DNA from: Pseudomonadota bacterium | GTDB lineage: Bacteria; Pseudomonadota; Alphaproteobacteria; Dongiales; Dongiaceae | Length of the DNA stretch: 64,000 nt | Assembly (NCBI GenBank): GCA_021792365.1 | Contig: JAJYUT010000003.1 | Span: 806,001 to 870,000, forward strand | Direction of reading: 5' to 3' | Part shown: positions 16,989 through 25,430 of the stretch, piece after piece | Layout of the letters: each line of letters begins with the position of its first letter | How positions within the stretch are numbered: position 1 is the stretch's first letter | The notes under the pieces: generated by a model | The model's database searches: none | What the model was told of the DNA's origin: nothing | What the model saw: only the letters and a program-made list of their open reading frames with translations | Position numbers and translations under genes: made by a program

Positions 16989-17024
16989 GGGCCGGGGCTC
17001 TTCAAGAGCCTCGGCCATTTCTTT
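16989..17024 (+). terminator. intrinsic terminator-like hairpin after gmaS
   Basis: GGCCGGGGCTCTT and AAGAGCCTCGGCC pair around a 2-base loop with one bulged mismatch, followed by ATTTCTTT. It lies about 30 bases after the gmaS stop. The T-run is short. Confidence 0.6.
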
Positions 17025-17236
17025 GGCTAGCCGCGACTCGAGGTTCGACCTGTCAAGAATTTTTTCTCCCGCTAGTTAAACCCGCGCGACTCAGGCATAC
17101 TGCGACAAAAGATCGCATAACATGTCTGTGGGGGAACCGCTTCGCGCGGTGCTGCTGCACTCTCTGAGGCTGGCGAGCTTTGGGTCCGGCCGCGGGCCTC
17201 TCGTCGTGAGGGGTCGAGATCGCTAGAGGGGGAGTC

Positions 17237-18637
17237 ATGGATAGCGACATCGGCGCTTTAACGATCATTTTCACCGAGTTCTACTACTGGGTGACCGTGG
17301 TCTTCATGTTCCTGATCCACGTCGGCTTCTGCATGTACGAAGTCGGCGCGTCCAGGCGCAAGAACCACATGCACACGCTGATGAAGAACACGATGGTGAT
17401 CCCGCTGGTCACGATCACCTTCTTCTTCTTCGGCTGGTGGATCTATTTCGCGTTCCCGAACGGTCCCTGGATCATCGGCGACCTCATCCCGGCGCCCTGG
17501 GCGGAGCCGTGGAGCGAGCTGATGGGCGCGCACATGGGGGGCACCCCAGCCAGCGCAGATCTCACTGCGGCCGATACCGCATTCTGGGCCCGCATCAACG
17601 GCGTCTTCTGGGCGGCGTTCCTGCTGTTCTCCTGGACCGCGGCTTCGATCGTCTCCGGCGCGGTCATCGAGCGCATCCGCTCGGGTGCGTTCTGGATGGC
17701 GGCAGTTCTGGTAGGCTCCTTCGCCTGGATCATCGACGCCGCATGGGGCTGGCACCCGGATGGCTGGATGGTGCAGGTTCTCGGCTATCACGACGCCTAT
17801 GCGTCGGGCGTGATCCATGCGATCGCCGGCGGCGCGGCCTTGGCGCTGCTGATCCACCTCGGCCCCCGCATCGGCAAGTTCCGGGCGGACGGCACGCCGC
17901 GCAACATCGTCCCGCACAATCCCTGGCTGGTCACGATCGGCCTGTTCCTGATCTATACCGGCTTCTGGGGCTTCTACGTCGCCTGCAACATCCCGATCAT
18001 CGACGTGCAGGAGGGTGATGGGGTCTTCTTCTCGGCCACCAACATCTACCTGACGCCGACGACTTTATCCGCCATCACCTTCAACTTCCTGATGTCCCTG
18101 GCGGGCGGGTTGCTGGCGGGGTACATCGTGTCGCGTGGCGATGCGTTCTGGACCTACTCGGCGGGTCTGTGCGGCGTGATCGGCGCTTCGGCCGGCAACG
18201 ACCTCTACCACCCGATCCAGGCCATGCTCATCGGCGCGGTCGTGCCCGTGATCTGCTACAAGCTGCATCACTGGGTGGAGCGGCGCTTCAAGATCGATGA
18301 CGCGGTCGGCGCCGTTGCGGTCCACGGCTATGGCGGCTTCCTTGGCGTCGTCATCGCCGGCTTCATGCTGTGGGGCTATCCGGCGTCGCAGAAATACGAC
18401 GTCATGATTACGCCCTGGGGCAACTTCGCCGGCGCGGTGATCATGTTCTTCGTCCTCGGATTCATCCCCTGCTACATCCTGGGGGCGATCCTGAAGAGCC
18501 TGAACATGCTGCGCATTCCGCGCGAGATCGAGCTGGTCGGCCTGGATCTCTCGGAATATGCGGCGCGCTACGACAGCGAGGATGACGTCACCAAGGCCGA
18601 GATCGACGAGGCTCGGCGCGTTGGCATCGTCCGCTGA
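17237..18637 (+). CDS. ammonium/methylammonium transporter (Amt family)
   Basis: 466 residues, about 11 membrane segments. The Amt signatures are divergent but present: HDAYASGVIHAIAGG near residue 186 keeps the Asp and the first pore His; VGAVAVHGYGGFLGVV near residue 358 keeps the second pore His. The loop LGPRIGKFRADGTPRNIVPH matches the family's PRxG region. The C-terminal tail ends with a charged segment (YDSEDDVTKAEIDEARRVGI). An AGAGGGGGA precedes the ATG. Next to gmaS it is likely to import methylammonium or to recover ammonium. It is not the glnK-linked amtB, as no PII gene is adjacent. Confidence 0.85.
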   Translation: MDSDIGALTIIFTEFYYWVTVVFMFLIHVGFCMYEVGASRRKNHMHTLMKNTMVIPLVTITFFFFGWWIYFAFPNGPWIIGDLIPAPWAEPWSELMGAHMGGTPASADLTAADTAFWARINGVFWAAFLLFSWTAASIVSGAVIERIRSGAFWMAAVLVGSFAWIIDAAWGWHPDGWMVQVLGYHDAYASGVIHAIAGGAALALLIHLGPRIGKFRADGTPRNIVPHNPWLVTIGLFLIYTGFWGFYVACNIPIIDVQEGDGVFFSATNIYLTPTTLSAITFNFLMSLAGGLLAGYIVSRGDAFWTYSAGLCGVIGASAGNDLYHPIQAMLIGAVVPVICYKLHHWVERRFKIDDAVGAVAVHGYGGFLGVVIAGFMLWGYPASQKYDVMITPWGNFAGAVIMFFVLGFIPCYILGAILKSLNMLRIPREIELVGLDLSEYAARYDSEDDVTKAEIDEARRVGIVR

Positions 18638-18654
18638 AAGTCTGGAGGGAAATC

Positions 18655-18891
18655 ATGTCTACCGGAAACTTTGAGAACTGGCACGGCGCGATGACGGACA
18701 TCGGCCCGCTCTACCCCTTCGTGGGGTCGGAGACTTTTCTGTATATCCTCGGGCTCGTGTTCTGGATCGGCTGGCATGTCTGGCAATGGCGGCTGGAGGC
18801 CGCGAACTACAACGATGACATGGAGACGCTGAAGTCTCCGGACAAAATGGACCGCGCGCTCAAAGGAGAACGCGTGCTGCGAGCCATGTAG
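18655..18891 (+). CDS. small single-span membrane protein next to the Amt transporter
   Basis: 78 residues with CTGGAGGG before the ATG. One hydrophobic helix at about residues 23-46 (SETFLYILGLVFWIGWHVWQW) is rich in Trp, followed by a charged tail. It follows the amt gene by 17 bases and is closed by an intrinsic terminator 20 bases later, so the two are a transcription unit. I do not recognise the family. A transporter accessory subunit is the simplest guess. Confidence 0.7.
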   Translation: MSTGNFENWHGAMTDIGPLYPFVGSETFLYILGLVFWIGWHVWQWRLEAANYNDDMETLKSPDKMDRALKGERVLRAM

Positions 18892-18911
18892 CCACCAGCG
18901 GCCACGATCGC

Positions 18912-18945
18912 AAAAGCGCCGGCTTCTGCCGGCGCTTTCTTTTTT
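18912..18945 (+). terminator. intrinsic terminator after the amt unit
   Basis: AAAGCGCCGGC-TTCT-GCCGGCGCTTT followed by CTTTTTT: an 11-bp perfect stem with a 4-base loop and a T-run. Confidence 0.9.
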
Positions 18946-19162
18946 GCAGGCTCGCGGTCGTCCATCTCCTCGGCCATCGGACCTGTCCCGTCCCAAAAGG
19001 GCTTTGACGCAAAAACGGCCTGGCCATGCCGCTTTATGGTTATTCAAAAAAATTTCCTGCTAGTGGATCGCGCGTGCTCGTGTAACATAGCAGAGTCGCA
19101 TAGAGCCGCTCGATCAAGATGCCGGAAAGGCGCCGAGCGGGCCAGATCAGGGGAGATTCCGC

Positions 19163-19459
19163 GTGGCAGAAGAAGCTCTAGTCGGCCAGTCAATGCAATC
19201 TCGCATCGACCGGATGTTCAGCCGTGACCGGTTGTGGGCATGGGGTTTTGTCGTCGTACTCTGGATCGTGCTTGCCTTCGTCTATTTTGCCGTCTCCGGT
19301 TTCATCGTTGACGGTACGGCGAAGATCGTGGCGGCCATCGCCGCGATATTGGTGGGCCTCTTCAATACCGCCTCGATCGGCGCGATGATCAGCCACTACT
19401 CGCACGACAAGAACTCCATCTACGAACTCGACATCAGACATCTGGACGCGCGGCGCTAG
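19163..19459 (+). CDS. small membrane protein, two predicted helices, unknown function
   Basis: 98 residues from a GTG behind GGGGAGA. Two hydrophobic helices lie at about 29-50 (FVVVLWIVLAFVYFAVSGFI) and 55-78 (IVAAIAAILVGLFNTASIGA). The tail SHYSHDKNSIYELDIRHLDA is soluble and charged. It is the first of four genes (19163-21609) that end in an APC permease. I do not recognise the family. Confidence 0.7.
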   Translation: MAEEALVGQSMQSRIDRMFSRDRLWAWGFVVVLWIVLAFVYFAVSGFIVDGTAKIVAAIAAILVGLFNTASIGAMISHYSHDKNSIYELDIRHLDARR

Positions 19460-19501
19460 ACCATCGAGTCGGGGCGCGGGCGTTCATCAGGGGAGGATGG
19501 C

Positions 19502-19984
19502 ATGGCACAGGTGTACCAGCCGCCGAAGCAGTCCCGCATGGGACAGCTGTTCGATGCGGTTGTAATTCTGGCGATGGTTTGGGCGGCACTCTACTTCCCG
19601 CTCTATTTCGAGCTCGCCGGCGCGGAGAAGGGTGACTGGCTGCCCGGCACCTATTCCACCGAGCAAGCTGCCGATGGTTCCACCGTACTGAGCAGCGACA
19701 CCGGGCTGGTGAAGAAGATTGCGGCGGATGGAACCGTGGTTTTCGAGAACCTGACCTGGGAAGCGCTGGAACAGAACGAAGTGATGCAGGCCCAGTGGGG
19801 CAAGCTCGGCTACGACCTGCAGACTGCGGCGGAAGCGATCACCAAGCGCTACGATTACTCGTTCGATTGGCTCTGGCTGATCCTGACGCTCGCCGCCATC
19901 GGCGGCTACTTCGGGTTCCTGGTCCAGCAGTCCGACAAGGAATACCGCGAAGTCATCGCCGAGAAATTCGGCAACCGCTCCTGA
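19502..19984 (+). CDS. membrane protein with two helices flanking a hydrophilic loop, unknown function
   Basis: 160 residues, GGGGAGG before the ATG. A first helix at about 16-37 (LFDAVVILAMVWAALYFPLY) is followed by a hydrophilic domain of about 85 residues (periplasmic if the N-terminus is inside), then a second helix at about 122-142 (FDWLWLILTLAAIGGYFGFL) and a short charged C-terminus. It lies between the 98- and 63-residue membrane proteins. No known family was recognised. Confidence 0.72.
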   Translation: MAQVYQPPKQSRMGQLFDAVVILAMVWAALYFPLYFELAGAEKGDWLPGTYSTEQAADGSTVLSSDTGLVKKIAADGTVVFENLTWEALEQNEVMQAQWGKLGYDLQTAAEAITKRYDYSFDWLWLILTLAAIGGYFGFLVQQSDKEYREVIAEKFGNRS

Positions 19985-20005
19985 TTGGGGTCGAAGGAGA
20001 TAAGC

Positions 20006-20197
20006 ATGCTCGATTTTCTGCAGTTCCGCGGCCCGTGGGATTGGGTGCAGGCCGCCGCGTGGCTCGTATCCATCGCGTTGCTCGGCTGGATGGTGTTGGA
20101 CGCCATTCGGACCGGGCGGAAATACAGTGAGGACGTCCTCTCCAGCTCTCAAGAAGGCGTGGACGAACTCCTCCAGCATCATGATCGGGTAAGGTGA
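20006..20197 (+). CDS. 63-residue single-span membrane protein
   Basis: The ATG at 20006 has AAGGAGA five bases upstream; an upstream in-frame TTG is less likely. One helix at about 12-32 (VQAAAWLVSIALLGWMVLDA) is followed by a charged tail SEDVLSSSQEGVDELLQHHD. Its stop overlaps the GTG start of the APC permease by four bases (GTGA), so the two are translationally coupled and probably work together. Confidence 0.72.
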   Translation: MLDFLQFRGPWDWVQAAAWLVSIALLGWMVLDAIRTGRKYSEDVLSSSQEGVDELLQHHDRVR

Positions 20198-21609
20198 GCG
20201 CGATGGTAGACACAACTGCCGGCGGCGCACAGCCGACCAAGATCAATCTCGTCAAAGTCCTGGGGCCTGTCCACGTCTGGGCTCTGGGCGTTGGTATCGT
20301 TCTGGTCGGCGAGTTCATGGGCTGGAACTTTTCCGTGGAAAAGGGCGGCACCCTGGGCTCGCTGATCGCGTGCTGGATCATCGGCCTGCTCTACACCTGC
20401 GTGGCGATGCTCGACTCGGAGGTCACATCGACCGTCGCCGCCGCGGGCGGGCAGTACACACAGGCGAAGCACACCACGGGACCGCTGATGGCCTTCAACG
20501 TCGGCCTCTACCTGGTTCTGGCCTACACGATGCTGGAGGCGGCCGACATCTTCGTGTTCGGTGACCTGGTCCGCATCGCGGCCGAGAGCCTGGGGGCAGA
20601 ACGAGGTACGGTGGACACCAGGCCATTCGTGCTGCTCGCTGTCTCCGTTCTCGCCTTCCTCAACTACCGCGGGGTGTTCATGACCCTGACGGTTAATTTC
20701 CTGATCACTGCCATCGCCTTCACCTCGATCATCGTGCTGGTCATCGCCTATCAGTTCGGGATCGGCACGAGCGAAACACTGCAGCATGGCGGCTTGGGCA
20801 TGGGCGAGTTGCCCTATGGCTGGATGGGCGTCCTGGCGGCATTCCAGTTCGCGATCTGGTATTACCTGGGCATCGAAGGTACTTGCCAGGCTGCCGAGGA
20901 AGTCCGCTCCTGCGGGCGCTCCCTGCCGCTCGGCACGATGACCGGCATGATTACCCTGCTGATTGCCGCGGCGCTCACTTGGTATGTGTGCTCCGGCGTT
21001 CTGCCCTGGGAATATCTCGGCACGGCTCTGGCACCGCTCTACGATGCCTCGCTGATGTCAGGCAGCACGTTCCTGATCGTGCTCCTGTGGGTGGGCACCG
21101 TCTTCTCGGCGCTCGCCTCGGCGAACGGCTGCATCAATGATGCGGCGCGCGCCTGGTTCTCGATGGGCCGCGACCGCTATCTGCCGGAATACTTCGCCGC
21201 GGTGCATCCGGTCTATCGGACTCCCTTCCGCGCCATCCTGTTCCTGATCCCGATCGCCGCGGCGTTCGGGTTCCTGGGCCTGCTGGCGCCGGTGGTCACC
21301 TTCTCGATCCTATCGGGCCTGCTCGGCTACACCTTCATGCCGATCAACATGTTCCGCTTCCGGTCGAAGTGGCCGCTGGGGTCCATCAAGCGCGGCTATG
21401 TCCATCCGTTCCATCCCCTGCCCGCGATCACGTTGCTGGTGCTCTGCATCGCCACCTACGTCGCGGTCTATCTGGGTTTCGGAACGCAGCTGTTGGCCAT
21501 GATGCTGTTCTACGTCGTGGCGTCGATCTGGTTCGTCGTGTTCCGCTACAAGTATGTGCGGCGCGGAGACCAGTTCACGATGGCATGGCCGCGGCCGAAA
21601 GGTTATTGA
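20194..21609 (+). CDS. APC-superfamily amino acid/amine permease
   Basis: 471 residues, about 12 membrane segments, related to the ethanolamine/amino-acid permeases of the APC family. The start region LGPVHVWALGVGIVLVGEFM carries the conserved GxG of helix 1. YYLGIEGTCQAAEEVRSCGR near residue 227 and SMGRDRYLPEYFAAVHPVYR near residue 324 are typical loops. The GTG start overlaps the upstream gene; ATG 20203 is an alternative. It is followed by a strong hairpin. Its place behind the NMG pathway suggests transport of an amine or methylated amino acid; the substrate is not shown. Confidence 0.85.
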   Translation: MSAMVDTTAGGAQPTKINLVKVLGPVHVWALGVGIVLVGEFMGWNFSVEKGGTLGSLIACWIIGLLYTCVAMLDSEVTSTVAAAGGQYTQAKHTTGPLMAFNVGLYLVLAYTMLEAADIFVFGDLVRIAAESLGAERGTVDTRPFVLLAVSVLAFLNYRGVFMTLTVNFLITAIAFTSIIVLVIAYQFGIGTSETLQHGGLGMGELPYGWMGVLAAFQFAIWYYLGIEGTCQAAEEVRSCGRSLPLGTMTGMITLLIAAALTWYVCSGVLPWEYLGTALAPLYDASLMSGSTFLIVLLWVGTVFSALASANGCINDAARAWFSMGRDRYLPEYFAAVHPVYRTPFRAILFLIPIAAAFGFLGLLAPVVTFSILSGLLGYTFMPINMFRFRSKWPLGSIKRGYVHPFHPLPAITLLVLCIATYVAVYLGFGTQLLAMMLFYVVASIWFVVFRYKYVRRGDQFTMAWPRPKGY

Positions 21610-21633
21610 TCCTTCCTGCCTTGAGCGGACCAG

Positions 21634-21663
21634 CACGGCCGGCAGGGTTCCCTGCCGGCCGTG
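21634..21663 (+). terminator. terminator-like hairpin after the APC permease
   Basis: CACGGCCGGCAGGG-TT-CCCTGCCGGCCGTG: a perfect 14-bp stem. It is followed only by TTCATT, so it is a strong hairpin with a weak T-tract. Confidence 0.7.
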
Positions 21664-21703
21664 TTCATTGGGGGTGAGGTGAAAACTCGGCGATTGAAGA
21701 TCA

Positions 21704-22396
21704 ATGGCGGGGCGGATGTCGGCTAGCACCTGGTTCATAGTCCTTGCGCTGGCGGCCGCCGGAATCGCCGCGCTGGCGATCATGCATCGCCGCAACCGCA
21801 CGGCGGTTCGAAGCCGCCGGGCCGCGCTTTTCGCGCCGGCCTATGACCTTTTTTCCGCGTATCGCGTGACACAGCACGGGATTGATTATCCTCTGCTCAC
21901 CGGACAGTACCGAGGTTGGTCCTTCCATATCGATGCGATCGTGGACACGCTGACAGTACGCAAGCTGCCTGTGCTGTGGCTGAGGGTCTCGCTCCTGGCG
22001 CCATTGCCCGGCCGCTCTACGCTCGACATCCTGGTGCGGTCACAAAATGCGGAGTTCTATTCGCCGGCCAACGACCTGCAGCATGCGCTGCCCGGATTGC
22101 CCGGCTGGCCGCTGGACGCCGTTGTGCGGACCGACGACCCGCAGCGCGCACCCGATCTGGCGGCGATCGATCGCCACATGTCGGTATTTGCTCGCCCGGC
22201 CACCAAGGAACTTCTGGTCACGGCCAAGGGCGTGCGGCTGGTTCACATGCTGGACCAGGGGCGCCGTGCGGAGTATCTGGTCCTGCGCCAGGCCGAGTTC
22301 GAGCATGCCTCGGTGGATCCGGACACATTGCAAGATCTGATGGACAGAACGATCGCGCTTTACGAGGACCTGACGGCCAGCAAGGACCCCGCATGA
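21704..22396 (+). CDS. hypothetical membrane-anchored protein
   Basis: 230 residues with one N-terminal helix at about 8-27 (STWFIVLALAAAGIAALAIM) then a basic stop-transfer HRRNRTAVRSRR. The rest is a soluble domain of about 190 residues (RYRGWSFHIDAIVDTLTVRK-like start, later VLRQAEFEHASVDPDTLQDL). I do not recognise the family. It overlaps the next gene by ATGA. ATG 21716 (MSASTW) is an alternative start. Confidence 0.65.
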   Translation: MAGRMSASTWFIVLALAAAGIAALAIMHRRNRTAVRSRRAALFAPAYDLFSAYRVTQHGIDYPLLTGQYRGWSFHIDAIVDTLTVRKLPVLWLRVSLLAPLPGRSTLDILVRSQNAEFYSPANDLQHALPGLPGWPLDAVVRTDDPQRAPDLAAIDRHMSVFARPATKELLVTAKGVRLVHMLDQGRRAEYLVLRQAEFEHASVDPDTLQDLMDRTIALYEDLTASKDPA

Positions 22397-22710
22397 CCGG
22401 AGTTCGGGGACCGAAGGACAAGCCCGTCAAGTCGCCGTTCCATCCGCTCCTCGTGCTGGCGGTCGCAACCGTGCTGCCGGGCATGGGTCAGATCATGAAC
22501 AACCAGGCTACACGCGGCCTGCTGTTCGCATTCACGACCGTGGCGCTGGGCTACGTCACCTCCAAATACGCCGCGCCCGACGTCTCCATCTTGGGGCGCT
22601 ATGCCGGCGGGTTCTTCATCCATGCGATCGCGTTGATGGACGCCTATCGCTGGGCCAAGGTGCGCTGGGAGATATTCCACTACGAGCCCAAAGAGCGCAG
22701 CCCCAGCTAA
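22393..22710 (+). CDS. small membrane protein, two predicted helices
   Basis: 105 residues, coupled to the upstream gene by an ATGA overlap. Hydrophobic segments lie at about 17-35 (HPLLVLAVATVLPGMGQI) and 40-55 (RGLLFAFTTVALGYVTS), with a third weaker one near 72-85. The PGMGQ motif followed by a helix recalls TM2/DUF-type small membrane proteins. Function unknown. The 3' end overlaps the convergent rmlD by 4 bases. Confidence 0.65.
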   Translation: MTGVRGPKDKPVKSPFHPLLVLAVATVLPGMGQIMNNQATRGLLFAFTTVALGYVTSKYAAPDVSILGRYAGGFFIHAIALMDAYRWAKVRWEIFHYEPKERSPS

Positions 22711-23594
22711 CGCGCCAGGATGGAACGCACCATACGGTCGAGGTCGTCCTCGATCTGGGTGGTGGTTAGCCCGCAGGCCTGCGCAATGCGGGCGCAGGAC
22801 AGCACCGAATAGGCGGGCCGCTGCGCCGGCGCGTTCAGCTCCGCCGTCTTGATGGCCTGCAACGGCGGACGAGCCAGTCCGATCTTCTCCGCCGTCAGCA
22901 GCGTTTTCTCCGCCAGGCCGTGCCAGCTCATCTCCGACGCGCCGCAATAATTGAACAGGCCGCGCGCGGCGTGGTCTCTGTCGAGCAAGCGCAGCGCAAC
23001 CGCCTGCATTGCGCGCGCCAGCTCCGATGCAGCGGTCGGGCACCCGTGTTGGTCGTCGACAATGCGCAACGCTTCACCGGCCCGGGCGCGGCGCAGCACC
23101 TTGACGATGAAGGTCTCGCCGATTTCGCTCACCACCCACGAGGCCCGCAGGATTGCCCACCACCGCAAGCCGGACAGGTCGAGATTGCGGTCGCCCTCCA
23201 GCTTGGTCCGGCCATAGACGCTGAGCGGATTTGGGACGTCGGTCTCCACGTAAGGCGCGCCTTTCCGCCCGTCGAACACGTAGTCAGTGGAGATGTGCAC
23301 GAGCGGAAGGTCGAGTGCGCCGCACGCGGCCGCCAGCACTCGCGGCAGGTGCGCATTGAGCGCCGAGGCCGCCTGCGGCTCGCTTTCCGCGCGGTCGACC
23401 GCCGTGTACGCGGCGGCGTTGAGGACGGCATGCGCCGCCTCGGCCTGAAGCAGCCTTCCGACAAGCTCCGCGTCGAAGCCAGCCTGGAACGAGCGGCGAC
23501 CATGGAACGAGAGCGCGAAACCGGGTGGCCAAGGCAGGCCTCGCAGCGACTGCGCGAGTTGGCCGCTCTCTCCAATGACGACGATCGTCGCCAC
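22707..23594 (-). CDS. rfbD: dTDP-4-dehydrorhamnose reductase
   Basis: 295 residues from a GTG. The Rossmann motif is degenerate (VVIGESGQLAQSL, for GxxGQLG). HAVLNAAAYTAVDRAESEPQ near residue 55, LVHISTDYVFDG near residue 101 and the catalytic YGRTKLEGD at about 128-136 identify RmlD. It makes the last step to dTDP-L-rhamnose. It shares the strand with the ABC exporter and glycosyltransferase upstream (gap of 7 bases to the exporter stop). rmlB, rmlA and rmlC are elsewhere in this region. Confidence 0.92.
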   Translation of the reverse strand: MATIVVIGESGQLAQSLRGLPWPPGFALSFHGRRSFQAGFDAELVGRLLQAEAAHAVLNAAAYTAVDRAESEPQAASALNAHLPRVLAAACGALDLPLVHISTDYVFDGRKGAPYVETDVPNPLSVYGRTKLEGDRNLDLSGLRWWAILRASWVVSEIGETFIVKVLRRARAGEALRIVDDQHGCPTAASELARAMQAVALRLLDRDHAARGLFNYCGASEMSWHGLAEKTLLTAEKIGLARPPLQAIKTAELNAPAQRPAYSVLSCARIAQACGLTTTQIEDDLDRMVRSILAR

Positions 23595-23601
23595 CAGCGG
23601 T

Positions 23602-25401
23602 CTACGCGCTCAACGCTGGATTGGCCTTGGAGATCGGCACCACGTCCGCCGGCGTGCCGGGCTCCACCGCCACGATATCGCCATCCGACATCTTGTAGAT
23701 GCGGTCGGCGATCTGCCGCCAGGTTTCGCCGTGGCTCACCGCGATCACCGTCAGCCCCTCGTCCCGCACCATCTCGCGGATCCGGGCGCAGATCGCCTCC
23801 TCCGTTTCACGATCGAGACCGGCCGTCGCTTCGTCGAGCATCAGGATTGCCGGGCGGTGCAACAATGCCCGGGCCAGCGCGATCCGCTGACGCTGCCCGC
23901 CGGAGATCATCTGGCCACGTTCGCCGACGACATGATCGAGTCCGCCGGGAAACAGCTCCACGAAAGCATCCGCCCCGGCCGAGCGCAACGCCCGCCAGAC
24001 GTCCTCGTCGCTGAAGCGGTTCTCCCCCAAGGCAACGTTGTTGCGGATGCTGTCATGGAACAGGGTGACGTCCTGCGGCACGTAGCCGATCATCTGCCGC
24101 CATTTGGCAATATCCACCTCGGCGCTGTCCACGCCGCCCAGCGACACCTGGCCCGCGCTTGGCTGCAACAGGCCGAGCATGAGATCCAGGGCCGTGGTCT
24201 TGCCGACACCCGACGGGCCGATCAGGGTCGTGATCTTGCCCGGCTCTACCGCGAAATCGACTTTCGACAACAGGTGCTGGCAATGAGGATGCTTGAACGA
24301 GACGCGCCTGAACGCGATTCCGGCGGCGGGATCCGGCTCTCGGGTGCCTGTCAGCTGCTCCTGGCTTTCCATGGCCGCGTTGATCAGCTTCCTGGCCGCG
24401 TTCAACCCGGCCTGGGCCGTGACCAGCCGCTGGCTGCAGCGCTGGACGAACCCGAACGTGTTGATCAGGCGTACCAGCAGTAACGCGGCAAGCAACAGCT
24501 CGTGCCCGCTGAGGTGCAGCAGGGTGCTGCCGCCCAGGAGGCCCAGAACCAGGCAGATCGCAATGATCGGCGCCTGCAGCTCCTCGGCATATTCGGCCGA
24601 CAGCACGCGGCTTCGCATGCTGTTGTCGAGCGCCCTGCTGTCCTTCCGCAGGAGGGTCGCCATCTGCGCCTGCCGCCCCATGGCACGGATCGACTTGATG
24701 CCGATGAACACGTCGGTGAGATCCGCCTTCATGCGGCCCATGGCCCGGCTCTGGCCCTTGGCCGCGCGCTTGGACTGGCGGACCAGCATGCCGTACGAGA
24801 CCGCCATGATGACCGCGACCGCCGCGGCCACCAGCACCATAGCCGGCGCGATGACGTAGCAGATCAGCAGATAGATGGCGATCCGGAGGAATGCCGTCAG
24901 CATGTCGGTACTGAGCTGGAAGGTCTCGCCCGCTCCATTCGCGCTCTCGCCGGCGGCCGAAACCAGGCGGCTCAGCCTCTGTCGCGTATAGAAGCTCCAG
25001 CGCACCTGCATCAGCGTGCGGATCACATCGAGCCGGGTCTGCGTGCTGATCCGGGTCATGACACTGGCGACATAGCGCGTGACCGCGATGCTGATCGCCG
25101 CCTTGATGATCATGAAGAGCAGGATCATCAGCAGGAGCGTCAGCATGTTCATCGGCAGACCGACAGCGCCGAAGGCGCTCTCCAGGCCCTTGGCGATAAA
25201 TTCGCGGCGGCCGCCCATCGGCATGTCCGCGCTCGGACTCATCACCGCCAACAAAGGAATGATGGCCGCGAAACCGACCAGTTCGAAGACGCCGGCGACC
25301 AGCACGCCGACAATCACGACCGTGCGCTGCAGCGGTGGAACCGCCCTCAGCGACACAAGCATCGTAAGCAGGACGCCTAGCTTTCTCGGCCTGTTCGACA
25401 T
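23602..25401 (-). CDS. ABC exporter (fused membrane and ATPase domains), MsbA/PglK type
   Basis: 599 residues from the ATG at 25401. Six membrane helices are spread over about residues 20-310. The nucleotide-binding domain has Walker A GPSGVGKTTALD near residue 395, the signature MISGGQRQRIALARAL near 499, Walker B AILMLDEATAGLD near 523 and the H-loop VSHGET. In a rhamnose/glycosyltransferase locus it most likely flips or exports a lipid-linked glycan. An open frame extends 37 codons upstream but has no good ribosome-binding site. Confidence 0.88.
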   Translation of the reverse strand: MSNRPRKLGVLLTMLVSLRAVPPLQRTVVIVGVLVAGVFELVGFAAIIPLLAVMSPSADMPMGGRREFIAKGLESAFGAVGLPMNMLTLLLMILLFMIIKAAISIAVTRYVASVMTRISTQTRLDVIRTLMQVRWSFYTRQRLSRLVSAAGESANGAGETFQLSTDMLTAFLRIAIYLLICYVIAPAMVLVAAAVAVIMAVSYGMLVRQSKRAAKGQSRAMGRMKADLTDVFIGIKSIRAMGRQAQMATLLRKDSRALDNSMRSRVLSAEYAEELQAPIIAICLVLGLLGGSTLLHLSGHELLLAALLLVRLINTFGFVQRCSQRLVTAQAGLNAARKLINAAMESQEQLTGTREPDPAAGIAFRRVSFKHPHCQHLLSKVDFAVEPGKITTLIGPSGVGKTTALDLMLGLLQPSAGQVSLGGVDSAEVDIAKWRQMIGYVPQDVTLFHDSIRNNVALGENRFSDEDVWRALRSAGADAFVELFPGGLDHVVGERGQMISGGQRQRIALARALLHRPAILMLDEATAGLDRETEEAICARIREMVRDEGLTVIAVSHGETWRQIADRIYKMSDGDIVAVEPGTPADVVPISKANPALSA

Positions 25402-25430
25402 GCTCCGGTCTTTGCCCTGTTGCTGCCCGC

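Noticed and set aside
16989-17024. The hairpin after gmaS as a riboswitch or leader of the amt gene
   Set aside because: It sits right behind the gmaS stop with pairing and a short T-tract typical of a terminator, and no riboswitch core was recognised.
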